From: Rhodoferax sp.
GTDB taxonomy: Bacteria; Pseudomonadota; Gammaproteobacteria; Burkholderiales; Burkholderiaceae_C
Reading direction: 5' to 3'
Assembly: GCF_030653815.1 (NCBI RefSeq)
Contig: NZ_JAURYQ010000033.1
Coordinates: 1-55,004, forward strand
DNA length: 55,004 nt
In this document: piece by piece, positions 34,081 through 43,407 of the stretch
How the letters are laid out: each line of letters starts with the position of its first letter
Numbering within the stretch: position 1 is the first letter of the stretch
The notes under the pieces: generated by a model
The model's input: the letters and a program-made list of their open reading frames with translations, nothing else
Told to the model about the DNA's origin: nothing
Database searches by the model: none
Made by a program: the position numbers and the translations under genes

Positions 34081-35688
34081 ATGCAATTCGACCTGACGGG
34101 CCTCTCGAAGCCTACAGTTTTCGTGTCTTCTTCGACCAATCGTTTGGGCAGACGACGCTGGCTGGGCCTCTTGGCCCTGACCGGCGCCTTGACCATGACG
34201 CTGACCGGCACGGCTATTGCGGCACCTGCCAAAGGTGGCGCCGCCAACCTGGCCATGGTGGGCGAGCCGCAGGGCCTGGACCCCATGATCAGCACGGCTG
34301 ATCTGGTCGGCACCATCATGCAGCACGTCTACGAGCCGCTGTATACCTTTGATGCCAACTGGGCCATCGCGCCCATGCTGGCCGAAAGCATGCCGGTGGT
34401 TTCCAAGGATGGTCTGAGCTACAGCATCACCCTGCGCAAAGGTGTGATGCTGCACAACGGCCGCGAATTGAACGCTGAAGACGCAGTGGCTTCGCTCAAC
34501 CGTTGGATGGAGCTGTCTCCGCGCGGCAAGGCGGTGGGCAAAGAGGTGGCCTCGTTGACCACCAAGGGCACGCATGGCCTGGAGCTCAAACTCAAAACCC
34601 TTTATGCCCCCTTGCTCGCCCAATTGGCCTTGCCCAGTGGCATGGCCGTCATCATGGCCAAAGAGAGTATTGCACCGCAATTGAAAGACTTCATTGGCAC
34701 CGGTCCCTATAAATTAAAGGAACGCAAGCCAGACCAGTACACGGTGCTGGTGCGCCATGACGCCTACAGCGCGCGCAAGGAAGCGCCGAGCGGCTACGCC
34801 GGACGACGTGAAGCGCTGCTCGATGAGCTGCGTTTTGTGCCGGTTCCCAACGCCAATACCCGGGTCGAAGGCGCTTTGTCGGGGCAATTCCACTACGCTG
34901 ACCTGCTGCCGGTGGACGCCATTGGACGCGTGGAAAAGGCGGGTGCCTCGGTGGTTCCGATCGTGACCAAGAATTTTGGTTTCCCTTACATCGTCTTCAA
35001 CACCAAAGAGGGCGTGTTGGCTTCGCAGGCCATGCGCCGTGCGGTTCAGGCTGCGTCCGGTCCGGGTGAAATGCTGGCCGGGGGCTTTGGTGACAACCGC
35101 TTTTTTGTGGTGGAGCCGAACTTCTTCCCCAAGGGCACGCCCTACTACTCAGCGGCCGGCACCGAACTGTACAACCAGCGCAATCCGATCATGGGCAAGG
35201 AACTTGCAGCCAAGGCAGGCTACACCGGTCAGCCGATCCGCATCATGGCCAGCCGTCAATATGAGTTCCACTACAACATGGCCCTGGTCATGGCAGAGCA
35301 ACTCAAGAAAGCCGGTTTCAAGACCGATTTGCAGATTGTCGATTGGGCCACGTTGGTGCAGCGCCGCAATGATTCCAAGCTCTGGGATGTCTACTTCACC
35401 CATTCCGGTTTGTTCCCGGAGCCCATGCTGTCGCCGCCGCAACTGGGTGACGGCGCGCCGGGCTGGTGGGACACTGCTGCCAAAAAGGCCACCTTGGCGG
35501 CCTTCAACCAGGAAACCAATTTGAGCAAACGCGGACCGCTCTGGGGCAAAGTGCAGCAAACCGTGTATGACGAAGTGCCCTTCATCGAAGTTGGCAAGTT
35601 CAACGCCTTGTCGGTTCGCTCGGCCAAGCTGGAGGGCTATACCCCCTCGACCTGGCCGTTCTTCTGGAACACCGGCCTGAGCAAATAA
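34081..35688 (+). CDS. Peptide-type ABC transporter substrate-binding protein
   Basis: The ATG at 34081 follows AGGAGTCAAT and gives 535 residues; a start 48 bp upstream lacks a ribosome site. The signal has a GRRRWLGLLALTGAL segment, which could be Tat or Sec. The family 5 SBP pattern is GEPQGLDPM, VMLHNGRELNAEDAVASLNRW and GTGPYKLKE. It binds peptides or similar solutes for the DppBCDF-like permease encoded next. Context with D-amino-acid enzymes suggests N-acyl-D-amino acids or D-residue peptides (inference). Confidence 0.93.
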   Translation: MQFDLTGLSKPTVFVSSSTNRLGRRRWLGLLALTGALTMTLTGTAIAAPAKGGAANLAMVGEPQGLDPMISTADLVGTIMQHVYEPLYTFDANWAIAPMLAESMPVVSKDGLSYSITLRKGVMLHNGRELNAEDAVASLNRWMELSPRGKAVGKEVASLTTKGTHGLELKLKTLYAPLLAQLALPSGMAVIMAKESIAPQLKDFIGTGPYKLKERKPDQYTVLVRHDAYSARKEAPSGYAGRREALLDELRFVPVPNANTRVEGALSGQFHYADLLPVDAIGRVEKAGASVVPIVTKNFGFPYIVFNTKEGVLASQAMRRAVQAASGPGEMLAGGFGDNRFFVVEPNFFPKGTPYYSAAGTELYNQRNPIMGKELAAKAGYTGQPIRIMASRQYEFHYNMALVMAEQLKKAGFKTDLQIVDWATLVQRRNDSKLWDVYFTHSGLFPEPMLSPPQLGDGAPGWWDTAAKKATLAAFNQETNLSKRGPLWGKVQQTVYDEVPFIEVGKFNALSVRSAKLEGYTPSTWPFFWNTGLSK

Positions 35689-35703
35689 GGGACGACACAG
35701 ACC

Positions 35704-36654
35704 ATGCGGTTCTTGCTCAACCGGTTGGCTGGCGCCGCCATGGTCCTGGTGATTGTGGCGGTGCTGGTTTTCTTGCTGACCCGCCTGGCGTCGGGTGACC
35801 CGATGGCGCTGATGCTGGGGGACCAGGCGACGGTCGAGGACGTCGCCAAGGCCCGCACCCAATATGGCCTGGACAAGCCGCTGCCGACGCAGTTTGTGTT
35901 GTGGGTGGGGGAGTTGATGCAGGGCAACCTGGGGCAGTCCATTTTCCTGCAGCGGCCAGTGGCGCAAGCCCTGATGGAGCGCGCCGAGCCCACGTTGTTT
36001 CTGGCCTTCTTTGCGGTTGCCATTGCCGCTGCGATTGGTGTGCCATGCGGCATGGCGGCAGCCATCTGGCGCGGCAGCCACACCGACCAGTGGTTGAGTG
36101 GTGTGGCCATGCTGGGGGCCAGCATTCCAAGCTTCTGGATGGGCCTGATCCTGATCCAGTTTTTTGCCGTTTACCTGGGCTGGTTTCCGGCGTCCGGTTA
36201 TGGCGATCCGGGCATGGGTCTGGGCGCTCGCCTGTACCACCTGATCCTGCCTGCGTCGGTGTTGGGGCTGCTGAACTCGGCCCTCATCATCCGTTTCACG
36301 CGCGCATCCATGCTGGACATTCTGGGCGAAGACTTTGTTCGCACCGCTCGGGCCAAGGGCTTGCCGGAGCGGGTGGTGATGTTCAAGCATGTGCTGCGCA
36401 ACGCCCTGGTGCCGATCATCACCGTGCTCGGCTTGACCATGGCCCTGATGATTGGCGGTACCGTGGTCACCGAGACCGTGTTCAACCTGCCCGGTGTCGG
36501 CAATCTGGTGGTGCGCGCCGTGCTGCGCCGGGACTATCCGGTCATTCAGGGCACCCTGCTGGTGATTGCGAGTATTTACGTGTTGATCAATTTGCTCATT
36601 GATTTGCTCTACACGCTGGTGGATCCGCGCATCCGGCTAGGAGGTGCGTCATGA
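35704..36654 (+). CDS. ABC transporter permease, DppB type
   Basis: A 316-residue inner-membrane protein with about six helices. It starts MRFLLNRLAGAAMVLVI and carries the EAA-loop pattern RTARAKGLPERVVMFKHVLRNAL before the last helices. It forms half of the transmembrane channel with the next gene, whose ATG overlaps its stop by 4 bp. Confidence 0.95.
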   Translation: MRFLLNRLAGAAMVLVIVAVLVFLLTRLASGDPMALMLGDQATVEDVAKARTQYGLDKPLPTQFVLWVGELMQGNLGQSIFLQRPVAQALMERAEPTLFLAFFAVAIAAAIGVPCGMAAAIWRGSHTDQWLSGVAMLGASIPSFWMGLILIQFFAVYLGWFPASGYGDPGMGLGARLYHLILPASVLGLLNSALIIRFTRASMLDILGEDFVRTARAKGLPERVVMFKHVLRNALVPIITVLGLTMALMIGGTVVTETVFNLPGVGNLVVRAVLRRDYPVIQGTLLVIASIYVLINLLIDLLYTLVDPRIRLGGAS

Positions 36655-37526
36655 GCCCGGACGCAGGCTTCCTGAACCGCCGATTTCCATTGATGCTGCC
36701 CGTCCTGCGTCGCCTTTTTGCGCGCAAAGTCGTGCTCATGGCGGCTCTCATGCTGAGCCTGGTGGTGGTGGTGGCCACCGTCTACCCCTGGCTGTCGGAT
36801 GCCGACCCGAATGCCATCAACGTGAGTGAGCGCCTGTTCGCACCTTCCTCGGCACACTGGGCTGGCACCGATGAGTTGGGGCGTGATGTGCTGCTGCGCA
36901 TCGTGTACGGTGCGCGTTATTCACTGCTGATTGGTTTTGTGACGGCCGCGGGGGCTGTTCTGCTGGGGACTCTGATGGGGGTGCTGGCCGGTTTTTTCCG
37001 GCGACTGGACGCGCCCTTGATGCGGGTGGTCGATGCCATGATGTCCTTTCCCGACATCCTGTTGGGCATTGCCCTGGTGTCGATTCTGGGGGTGTCCCTG
37101 TGGAACGTGATGTTGGCGCTGGTCATTGTGTACACGCCGCGCGTGGCGCGGGTGGTGCGTGCGGCCACCCTGGTGCTGCGTGAACTGCTGTTTGTCGATG
37201 CCGCGCGCGCCCTGGGCGTGCGCACCCCGCTGATTTTGTGGTCGCACATTTTGCCCAACCTGATGTCGCCAGTGCTGGTGCAGGTGACTTTCATTTTTGC
37301 CTATGCCATTCTGGCGGAGGCCGGGCTGTCTTTCCTGGGCGTGGGCGTGCCACCGGACATCCCGACCTGGGGCACCATGATTGCCGGCAGCCTGGAGTAT
37401 TCCGACCGGGCCTTCTGGACCATCCTGAGTCCGGGACTGGCGATTGTGCTGACCGCCGTGTCGCTGCAAATGCTCGGTGATGGCGTGCGCGACCTGCTCG
37501 ATCCCAAATTGAAAAAGGCCGTATGA
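36651..37526 (+). CDS. ABC transporter permease, DppC type
   Basis: A 291-residue permease. A cytoplasmic N-terminus and a first helix (about 23-45) are followed by the DppC signature GTDELGRDVLLRIVYGARYSL, five more helices, and an EAA loop DAARALGVRTPLILWSHILPN. Stop and start overlap by 4 bp with both neighbours' frames, so synthesis is coupled along the transporter genes. Confidence 0.95.
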   Translation: MSPDAGFLNRRFPLMLPVLRRLFARKVVLMAALMLSLVVVVATVYPWLSDADPNAINVSERLFAPSSAHWAGTDELGRDVLLRIVYGARYSLLIGFVTAAGAVLLGTLMGVLAGFFRRLDAPLMRVVDAMMSFPDILLGIALVSILGVSLWNVMLALVIVYTPRVARVVRAATLVLRELLFVDAARALGVRTPLILWSHILPNLMSPVLVQVTFIFAYAILAEAGLSFLGVGVPPDIPTWGTMIAGSLEYSDRAFWTILSPGLAIVLTAVSLQMLGDGVRDLLDPKLKKAV

Positions 37527-38581
37527 GCACAGACCTTGATTTGGCGCCACGCCTGGACGTGCGTGGCCTGTCCACTTCTTTTGCGACTGACGCCGGACGC
37601 ATTCAAAGCGTGGCGGATGTGTCTTTTCATATTGCGCCGGGCGAGACCCTGGCGCTGGTCGGTGAGTCGGGCTCGGGCAAGTCGGTGACCAGCCTCACGT
37701 TGATGGGCCTGCATGCCAAAACCTCGCAGGCCCGTGTTGACGGCGAAGCCTGGTTTGTGCGCCGCGATGGGCAACGCGTCAACCTGCTGGCGCTGCCCGA
37801 GGATGACTTGCGCCAACTGCGCGGCAACGAGATGGCGATGATTTTCCAGGAACCCATGACCAGCTTGAACCCGGTGCTGACCGTTGGCGAGCAGATTGCA
37901 GAATCGGCCCGTTTGCATCTGAAGATGGACCGGACTGCTGCGCTGGCGCATGCGCTGCGCATGCTCGAACTCGTCGAGATCCCGGCGGCCGCCCGCCGCC
38001 TGCGCGAATACCCGCACCAACTCTCCGGCGGTATGCGCCAGCGGGTCATGATTGCGCTGGCGGTGGCCTGCAACCCGACCCTGCTGATTGCCGACGAGCC
38101 CACCACAGCCCTGGATGTCACGATCCAGGCGCAAATATTGGCGCTGATGGGCCGCTTGTTGAAAGAAACCCGCATGAGTTTGCTGTTCATCACCCACAAC
38201 CTGGCGGTGGTGGCGCAATACGCCGACGCGGTGGCGGTGATGTATGCCGGGCGTGTGGTGGAGACGGCCCCGGTGCAGCGGCTCTTTGCCCAGCCCCAGC
38301 ACCCGTACACGCGTGGTTTGCTGGCCTGCCTGCCTGGCGTGGCGCGGCGGCGCGCGCAGGAAGGTGGTGGCAGCCTGGGGCCGCGCCCGCGTTTGGTGGC
38401 CATTCCCGGCCAAGTGTCGAGCCCGTTTGACCCGCCCGCCGGTTGTGCCTTTGCACCGCGTTGTGCCGAGCGCGTGGCGGGCTGCGATGCCCAAATGCCA
38501 CCGCTGGTCACGCTAGGGGACCGGCTCAGTGTGCGCTGTATCCGGGCGCGCACCGATGAAAGCCATGAGGTGGTCGCATGA
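37523..38581 (+). CDS. ABC transporter ATPase, DppD type
   Basis: A 352-residue ATPase with Walker A GESGSGKSV, Q-loop FQEPMTSLNPVLTVGEQI, signature LSGGMRQRV, Walker B LLIADEPTTALD and the oligopeptide C-terminal region with cysteines (CAFAPRCAERVAGC), which in related DppD proteins binds an iron-sulfur cluster. It powers uptake with the next ATPase. It overlaps both neighbouring genes by 4 bp. Confidence 0.95.
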   Translation: MSTDLDLAPRLDVRGLSTSFATDAGRIQSVADVSFHIAPGETLALVGESGSGKSVTSLTLMGLHAKTSQARVDGEAWFVRRDGQRVNLLALPEDDLRQLRGNEMAMIFQEPMTSLNPVLTVGEQIAESARLHLKMDRTAALAHALRMLELVEIPAAARRLREYPHQLSGGMRQRVMIALAVACNPTLLIADEPTTALDVTIQAQILALMGRLLKETRMSLLFITHNLAVVAQYADAVAVMYAGRVVETAPVQRLFAQPQHPYTRGLLACLPGVARRRAQEGGGSLGPRPRLVAIPGQVSSPFDPPAGCAFAPRCAERVAGCDAQMPPLVTLGDRLSVRCIRARTDESHEVVA

Positions 38582-39573
38582 GCACGCCCGATATCCTGCT
38601 GGACGTCCAGGGCTTGAGCAAGTATTTCGGTGCGGGCCGGCACCCGGTGCGGGCGGTCGACGAGGTCAGTTTCAAGATTGTTCGCGGCGAAACCCTGGGG
38701 CTGGTGGGTGAGTCGGGCTCGGGCAAAAGCACCATCGGCCGTTTGCTGACGCGCTTGCTGGACCCGACGGCCGGACAAATGCTTTACCGGGACGAGGCGC
38801 ACCTGGGTGACGGCCAGGCCATCGATCTGGCCACCTTGTCGCAGGCACAGTACCGTCCGCTGCGCTCGAAGATCCAGATCATCTTTCAGGACCCCTACGC
38901 CAGTCTCAACCCCCGCATGCGGATTCGACAGGTGCTGGCCGAAGCGCTCGACACCCATGGGCTGGCCAAGGGCGCCCTACGCCTGCCGCGTGTTCATGCC
39001 TTGCTCGAACAGGTAGGGCTGCGTGCGGAACACGCCGAACGTTTTCCGCATGAGTTTTCGGGCGGGCAACGTCAACGTATCGGCATTGCCCGGGCGCTGG
39101 CGGTGCAACCCAATTTCATCGTGGCTGACGAACCTCTGTCGGCGCTGGATGTCTCCATCCAGGCGCAGGTGGTGAACTTGCTGGGGGAACTCAAGGAGCA
39201 GCTTCAGCTCACGATGCTGTTCATTTCCCATGACCTCGACGTGGTGGAGTACCTGTGTGACCGCGTGGTGGTGCTGTACCTCGGGCGGGTCATGGAGATC
39301 GCGCCCACGGCAGCCCTTTACACGCAGCCCCAGCACCCTTATACCCAGGCCTTGCTGGCCGCCGCCCCGATTCCCGATCCGGCCCAGCGGCGCCAGATCC
39401 CCCTGCTGCACGGCGATGTGCCCAGTCCCGCCCATCCGCCGTCGGGCTGTGTTTTCCGAACCCGCTGTCCGCATGCGATCGATCTTTGTGCCAGCACCGC
39501 AACACCTTTGCGTGAAGTGCGGCCTGGCCACTGGAACGCCTGCTGGCGCAATGACCTTGTGAGCGCACCATGA
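38578..39573 (+). CDS. ABC transporter ATPase, DppF type
   Basis: A 331-residue partner ATPase: Walker A GESGSGKST, Q-loop FQDPYASLNPRMRI, signature FSGGQRQRIG, Walker B FIVADEPLSALD, and a C-terminal CVFRTRCPHAIDLC cysteine cluster. It is the last transporter gene; its stop overlaps the PLP deaminase start by 4 bp, tying transport to catabolism. Confidence 0.95.
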   Translation: MSTPDILLDVQGLSKYFGAGRHPVRAVDEVSFKIVRGETLGLVGESGSGKSTIGRLLTRLLDPTAGQMLYRDEAHLGDGQAIDLATLSQAQYRPLRSKIQIIFQDPYASLNPRMRIRQVLAEALDTHGLAKGALRLPRVHALLEQVGLRAEHAERFPHEFSGGQRQRIGIARALAVQPNFIVADEPLSALDVSIQAQVVNLLGELKEQLQLTMLFISHDLDVVEYLCDRVVVLYLGRVMEIAPTAALYTQPQHPYTQALLAAAPIPDPAQRRQIPLLHGDVPSPAHPPSGCVFRTRCPHAIDLCASTATPLREVRPGHWNACWRNDLVSAP

Positions 39574-40841
39574 CCCCTGATTTCACCCTCGACCACAGCT
39601 TTAAGAGTTATCCCTTCAACGCCGCGCCGTGCCGGGCCAGTGAGCTGGCCGGCAAGGGCTGGAACTTGCTGGCGGACGACCTGCCATTTCCCCTGGCGGT
39701 CATTCATCGCAGCGCCTTGCTTCACAACGTGGCCTGGATGCAGGACTACGCCAGGCGCAAGGGCGTGGCGCTGGCACCCCACGGCAAGACCACCATGTCC
39801 CCCCAGCTGTTCCAGATGCAGCTGGCGGGCGGGGCCTGGGGTATGAGCTTTGCCACTTTGTACCAGGTGGCCGTGGGTGTCGAGGCCGGGGCGCGTCGCA
39901 TTATCATCGCCAACCAGGTGGTGTGTGATGCCGATTTTGACGCGCTGGCCACGCTGTTGGCCCGCCACCCGGACCTGCGCGTCTGGTTTCTGGTGGACTC
40001 GGTGGCGCAGTTGACCCTGATTGAAGACTGGGCCAGCCGCCGCGCGGCCACGACACCCTTTGATGTGCTGCTGGAGATGGGCATACCCGGTCAGCGTACC
40101 GGTTGTCGCACACTGGCGCAAGCGCTGCATCTGGCGCAAAAAATGGTGGCGTCCCGAGCCGTTCGTTTCGGCGGTATCGAGTGTTATGAAGGTGGCGTGG
40201 CGACATGCGAGAGCGCGCACGATGTGCGTGAAGTCACGGCCCTGGTGCACCGGGTGACGGAAGTCGTCAAGGCCTGTGACCAGCAAAACCTGTTTGAAGG
40301 CAATGAACTGCTGATCACCGCAGGCGGCTCGGCGGTGTTTGACCTGGTGATCCCGCTGCTGCGCCTGCACGACATGCAGCGCCCGCTGCTGGGCGTGCTG
40401 CGCTCGGGGTGTTACATCACCCATGACCACGGCAACTACGCGCGCTTTTTGCGGCTCGTGGAGCAACGCGAAGGACTCGACGCCTCGCTGCGGCCGGCGC
40501 TGGAGGTCTGGGCCATGGTGCAGTCGGTGCCCGAGCCCGGCCTGGCGCTGCTCACCTGCGGTCGGCGCGATGTGTCCTATGACCTCGAAATGCCCTTGCC
40601 GCAGCGCCATGCGGCGCGCGCCAGCCGGCAGGTCAACGCCGTTCCTGCCGATTGGAAAATCAGTGCCCTCAATGACCAGCACGCTTATCTGCGATTCGAC
40701 CCGGCGGGTTTGATTCCGCAGGTCGGCGACCGCGTCAGCTTGGGGATTTCCCACCCCTGCACCACCTTTGACAAATGGCGCTGGTTGCCTCTGGTGGAAG
40801 ACGACGGCGCCATCACCGGCGCGGTGGCCACCCGGTTTTGA
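39570..40841 (+). CDS. Fold-type III PLP amino-acid deaminase (DSD1/D-serine dehydratase-like)
   Basis: A 423-residue enzyme with an alanine-racemase-like barrel. The PLP lysine is in ALAPHGKTTM (about residue 72). The C-terminal HPCTTFDKW has the His-x-Cys pair that holds zinc in DSD1-type D-serine dehydratases. Such enzymes release ammonia from D-serine, D-threonine or 3-hydroxy-D-aspartate. Position between the transporter and a D-acylase gene supports a D-amino acid substrate. Products include enamines that RidA would remove. Confidence 0.88.
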   Translation: MTPDFTLDHSFKSYPFNAAPCRASELAGKGWNLLADDLPFPLAVIHRSALLHNVAWMQDYARRKGVALAPHGKTTMSPQLFQMQLAGGAWGMSFATLYQVAVGVEAGARRIIIANQVVCDADFDALATLLARHPDLRVWFLVDSVAQLTLIEDWASRRAATTPFDVLLEMGIPGQRTGCRTLAQALHLAQKMVASRAVRFGGIECYEGGVATCESAHDVREVTALVHRVTEVVKACDQQNLFEGNELLITAGGSAVFDLVIPLLRLHDMQRPLLGVLRSGCYITHDHGNYARFLRLVEQREGLDASLRPALEVWAMVQSVPEPGLALLTCGRRDVSYDLEMPLPQRHAARASRQVNAVPADWKISALNDQHAYLRFDPAGLIPQVGDRVSLGISHPCTTFDKWRWLPLVEDDGAITGAVATRF

Positions 40842-40852
40842 CGCGCTTGCCC

Positions 40853-41785
40853 ATGATGACCTCGACCCAAGGTTTGTTGCAGCAGATGCGCGAGAGGCTG
40901 CCGGACCTGCCTGCGGCCCAAGGCAAGGTGGTGCATGTGATCCTGGCAGACCCGCAGGGGGCTGCCCGAGCCACCGTGGAGCAACTGGCCCTGCAAGCCC
41001 GGGTGTCCATGCCGACCGTGGTTCGCACCTGTCGCAGCTTTGCATATGACTCGGTGCGTGACTTCATGCTGGCCCTGGCGCAGGATCTGGCGGTTTCGGG
41101 TTCGCACCTGCACCGTAGCGTTGCCGACGACGACACCGTCCAGCAAGTGTCCAGCAAGATCATCCAGGCGGCCGTGGCTTCGCTCAGCGAGCTGGGTCGC
41201 CGCCTCGACACCGACATGATCGACCGCGTGGCCGAGAAATTGGCGCAGGCCCGGCGCATTGACTGTTATTCGGTGGGGGCGGCTTCGACCTTCATGGCCA
41301 ATGAGCTGCAAAGTCGCCTGTTTCGCCTGGGCCGTCCGTCCAATGCGATTTTTGATGCCCACCAGCAACTGGTCTCGGCCAGCACCCTCGGTGCGGACGG
41401 TGTCGCCTTTGTCATCTCGCATGTGGGGCGCATGCCCTACACGCTGGAAGCGGCCAAGTTCGCGCGCGCCCAGGGGACCACGGTGATTGCGATGACGCAA
41501 CCCGATACCCCGTTGGCCAAAATTGCCGACTTGGTGCTGGGGATTTCGGTTCCGCCCGATGCGGTGATGCGTGTCGGGACCGAAGCTTATCTGGCCCACT
41601 TGCTGGTGATCGAGATTTTGATGGTGCGCCTGGCGCAAAGGCTGGGCCCGCAGGTGGCCTTTGGCTTGCAGCAATTCAAACAATTGCTGCAGCGGCATGG
41701 GTTTGACAGCGCCGAGTATGCCGGCACGCCCGACTTTGAAGCGAGTCAGGCTGACCTGGTTCACCTTCCTCATAGCACCCCGTAA
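40853..41785 (+). CDS. RpiR/MurR-family transcriptional regulator
   Basis: The first of two ATGs at 40853 gives 310 residues; upstream frames run into the previous gene. An N-terminal helix-turn-helix of the RpiR type (QLALQARVSMPTVVRTCRSFAY) is followed by a SIS domain (about 130-260; RIDCYSVGAASTFMANEL, VAFVISHVGRMPYTLEAA, GTTVIAMTQPDTPLAKIAD). SIS domains bind phosphosugars in most relatives; here the effector may be a pathway intermediate. It lies 11 bp after the deaminase gene and probably controls this operon. Confidence 0.92.
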   Translation: MMTSTQGLLQQMRERLPDLPAAQGKVVHVILADPQGAARATVEQLALQARVSMPTVVRTCRSFAYDSVRDFMLALAQDLAVSGSHLHRSVADDDTVQQVSSKIIQAAVASLSELGRRLDTDMIDRVAEKLAQARRIDCYSVGAASTFMANELQSRLFRLGRPSNAIFDAHQQLVSASTLGADGVAFVISHVGRMPYTLEAAKFARAQGTTVIAMTQPDTPLAKIADLVLGISVPPDAVMRVGTEAYLAHLLVIEILMVRLAQRLGPQVAFGLQQFKQLLQRHGFDSAEYAGTPDFEASQADLVHLPHSTP

Positions 41786-41795
41786 CCGAACTGAC

Positions 41796-43265
41796 ATGAC
41801 ACGTGCAACTTTACTGAAAAACGGATTGATCGTCGCGGGCGACAACACCCCGGCCTGGCGCGGTGACCTGCTGATGTTTGACAGCCAGATTGTGGCCATG
41901 GCCGCGCCCGGCCAGATCGGGGCCGAGGTACTGGCCCGGTTCACGCTGCCGCTGGATGAATTCGACTGCAGCGGCAAAGTGATTGCGCCAGGCTTCATCG
42001 ATGTTCACACCCATGACGATGCGGCTGTGCTGGACGCCCCCGACATGCTGCCCAAACTGTCGCAAGGGGTTACCACCGTGGTGACCGGCAATTGCGGCAT
42101 CTCGCTGGTGCCCATGATGACCACCGAGCCACCGGCGCCCTTGTCCCTGCTCGGACATCGACAATTTCGGTTTGGCGGTATCGAGGCGTATGCGCAGGCC
42201 ATCGATGCCATCCAGCCGGGGGTCAATGTGGCGGCACTGGTGGGGCACACCACGCTGCGCATGTGCCACATGAAACAACTCGATCGGCCTGCGCAGGCCG
42301 ATGAACTGGCGGCGATGGTGGCGGATCTGGAGCAGGCCATGGCGGCGGGCGCGCTGGGCTTGTCTTCCGGTGTTTTTTACCAGGAAGCGTTTGCCGCAGA
42401 CCTGACCGAATTGAGCGCCTTGGCCTGCACCGCAGCACGGGCTGGCGGCATTTATGCGACCCACATCCGCGATGAAATGGCCGCCATTTTGCCGGCCCTG
42501 CAAGAAGCGGCGCTGACCGCGCGGCAGGCGGGTTTGCCGCTGGTGTTGTCGCACCACAAATGCGCCGGCCCGGCCAATTGGGGGCGCACCCGCGAGACCC
42601 TGCCGCTGATCGAGGCCCTGGCCCGGGAGCAGGAGATTGGCATGGACGTTTACCCCTACACCGCGGGGTCAACGGTCTTGCGCGAAGACCTGGTGGACGG
42701 CGTGATCGACATCCTGATCACCGGCAGCACTGCCCATCCCGAGATGGCGGGGCGCTACCTTGCCGACATCGCCCGTGACTGGGGCGTGCCGCAGCAGGCG
42801 GCCTGCCGTCGCTTGATGCCGGGTGGGGCGTGCTACTTTCAAATGCGCGAAGACGACGTGGAACGTGTCATCGCCCATCCGTTGTCCATGATCGGCTCTG
42901 ACGGTTTGCCGCACGATGAACGCCCCCACCCGCGCCTGTGGGGCACGTTCCCGCGCGTGCTGGCGAGTTACTGGCGTGAAAAAGGGGTGCTGCAACTGGA
43001 GCAGGCCATTCACAAAATGACGGGTCTGTCGGCGCGGCGCTTCAATCTGGACGGGCGTGGCACCTTGCGCGTGGGTCACAGTGCCGACATCGTGGTCTTT
43101 GACCCGAAGCTGGTTAAAGACCTGGCGAGTTTCGAGAAGCCCATGCAGTACAGTGCCGGTATCGAGCAGGTGTGGGTCAATGGGGTTCTGAGTTACACCG
43201 CCGGGCAGCGCGGCACCGGCGCACGTGCCGGGCGCTTCCTGAGACGCGGCGCCAATCTGGTGTAG
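41796..43265 (+). CDS. N-acyl-D-amino-acid deacylase (D-aminoacylase)
   Basis: A 489-residue amidohydrolase starting 10 bp after the regulator. Metal and catalytic residues of D-aminoacylases are visible: GFIDVHTHDD, the cysteine of VTGNCGISLVP, YATHIRDE, LSHHKCAG and the Asp of MIGSDGLPHDERPHP. It frees D-amino acids from N-acyl forms in the cytoplasm, supplying the PLP deaminase. Substrate preference (neutral, glutamate or aspartate type) cannot be told. It ends the operon. Confidence 0.93.
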   Translation: MTRATLLKNGLIVAGDNTPAWRGDLLMFDSQIVAMAAPGQIGAEVLARFTLPLDEFDCSGKVIAPGFIDVHTHDDAAVLDAPDMLPKLSQGVTTVVTGNCGISLVPMMTTEPPAPLSLLGHRQFRFGGIEAYAQAIDAIQPGVNVAALVGHTTLRMCHMKQLDRPAQADELAAMVADLEQAMAAGALGLSSGVFYQEAFAADLTELSALACTAARAGGIYATHIRDEMAAILPALQEAALTARQAGLPLVLSHHKCAGPANWGRTRETLPLIEALAREQEIGMDVYPYTAGSTVLREDLVDGVIDILITGSTAHPEMAGRYLADIARDWGVPQQAACRRLMPGGACYFQMREDDVERVIAHPLSMIGSDGLPHDERPHPRLWGTFPRVLASYWREKGVLQLEQAIHKMTGLSARRFNLDGRGTLRVGHSADIVVFDPKLVKDLASFEKPMQYSAGIEQVWVNGVLSYTAGQRGTGARAGRFLRRGANLV

Positions 43266-43407
43266 CAGCAGACATGTGTCGGCTATTCAACCACCACAAG
43301 GCCAGCGTGACGACTTTGGTCAGGGTTTGGATTAAGCAAAAAACCTTGCTCTTCGCGCAGTAATCCCTCACCCGGCAGGTCAACCGCAATCTGATTTTAT
43401 GGTTTTG

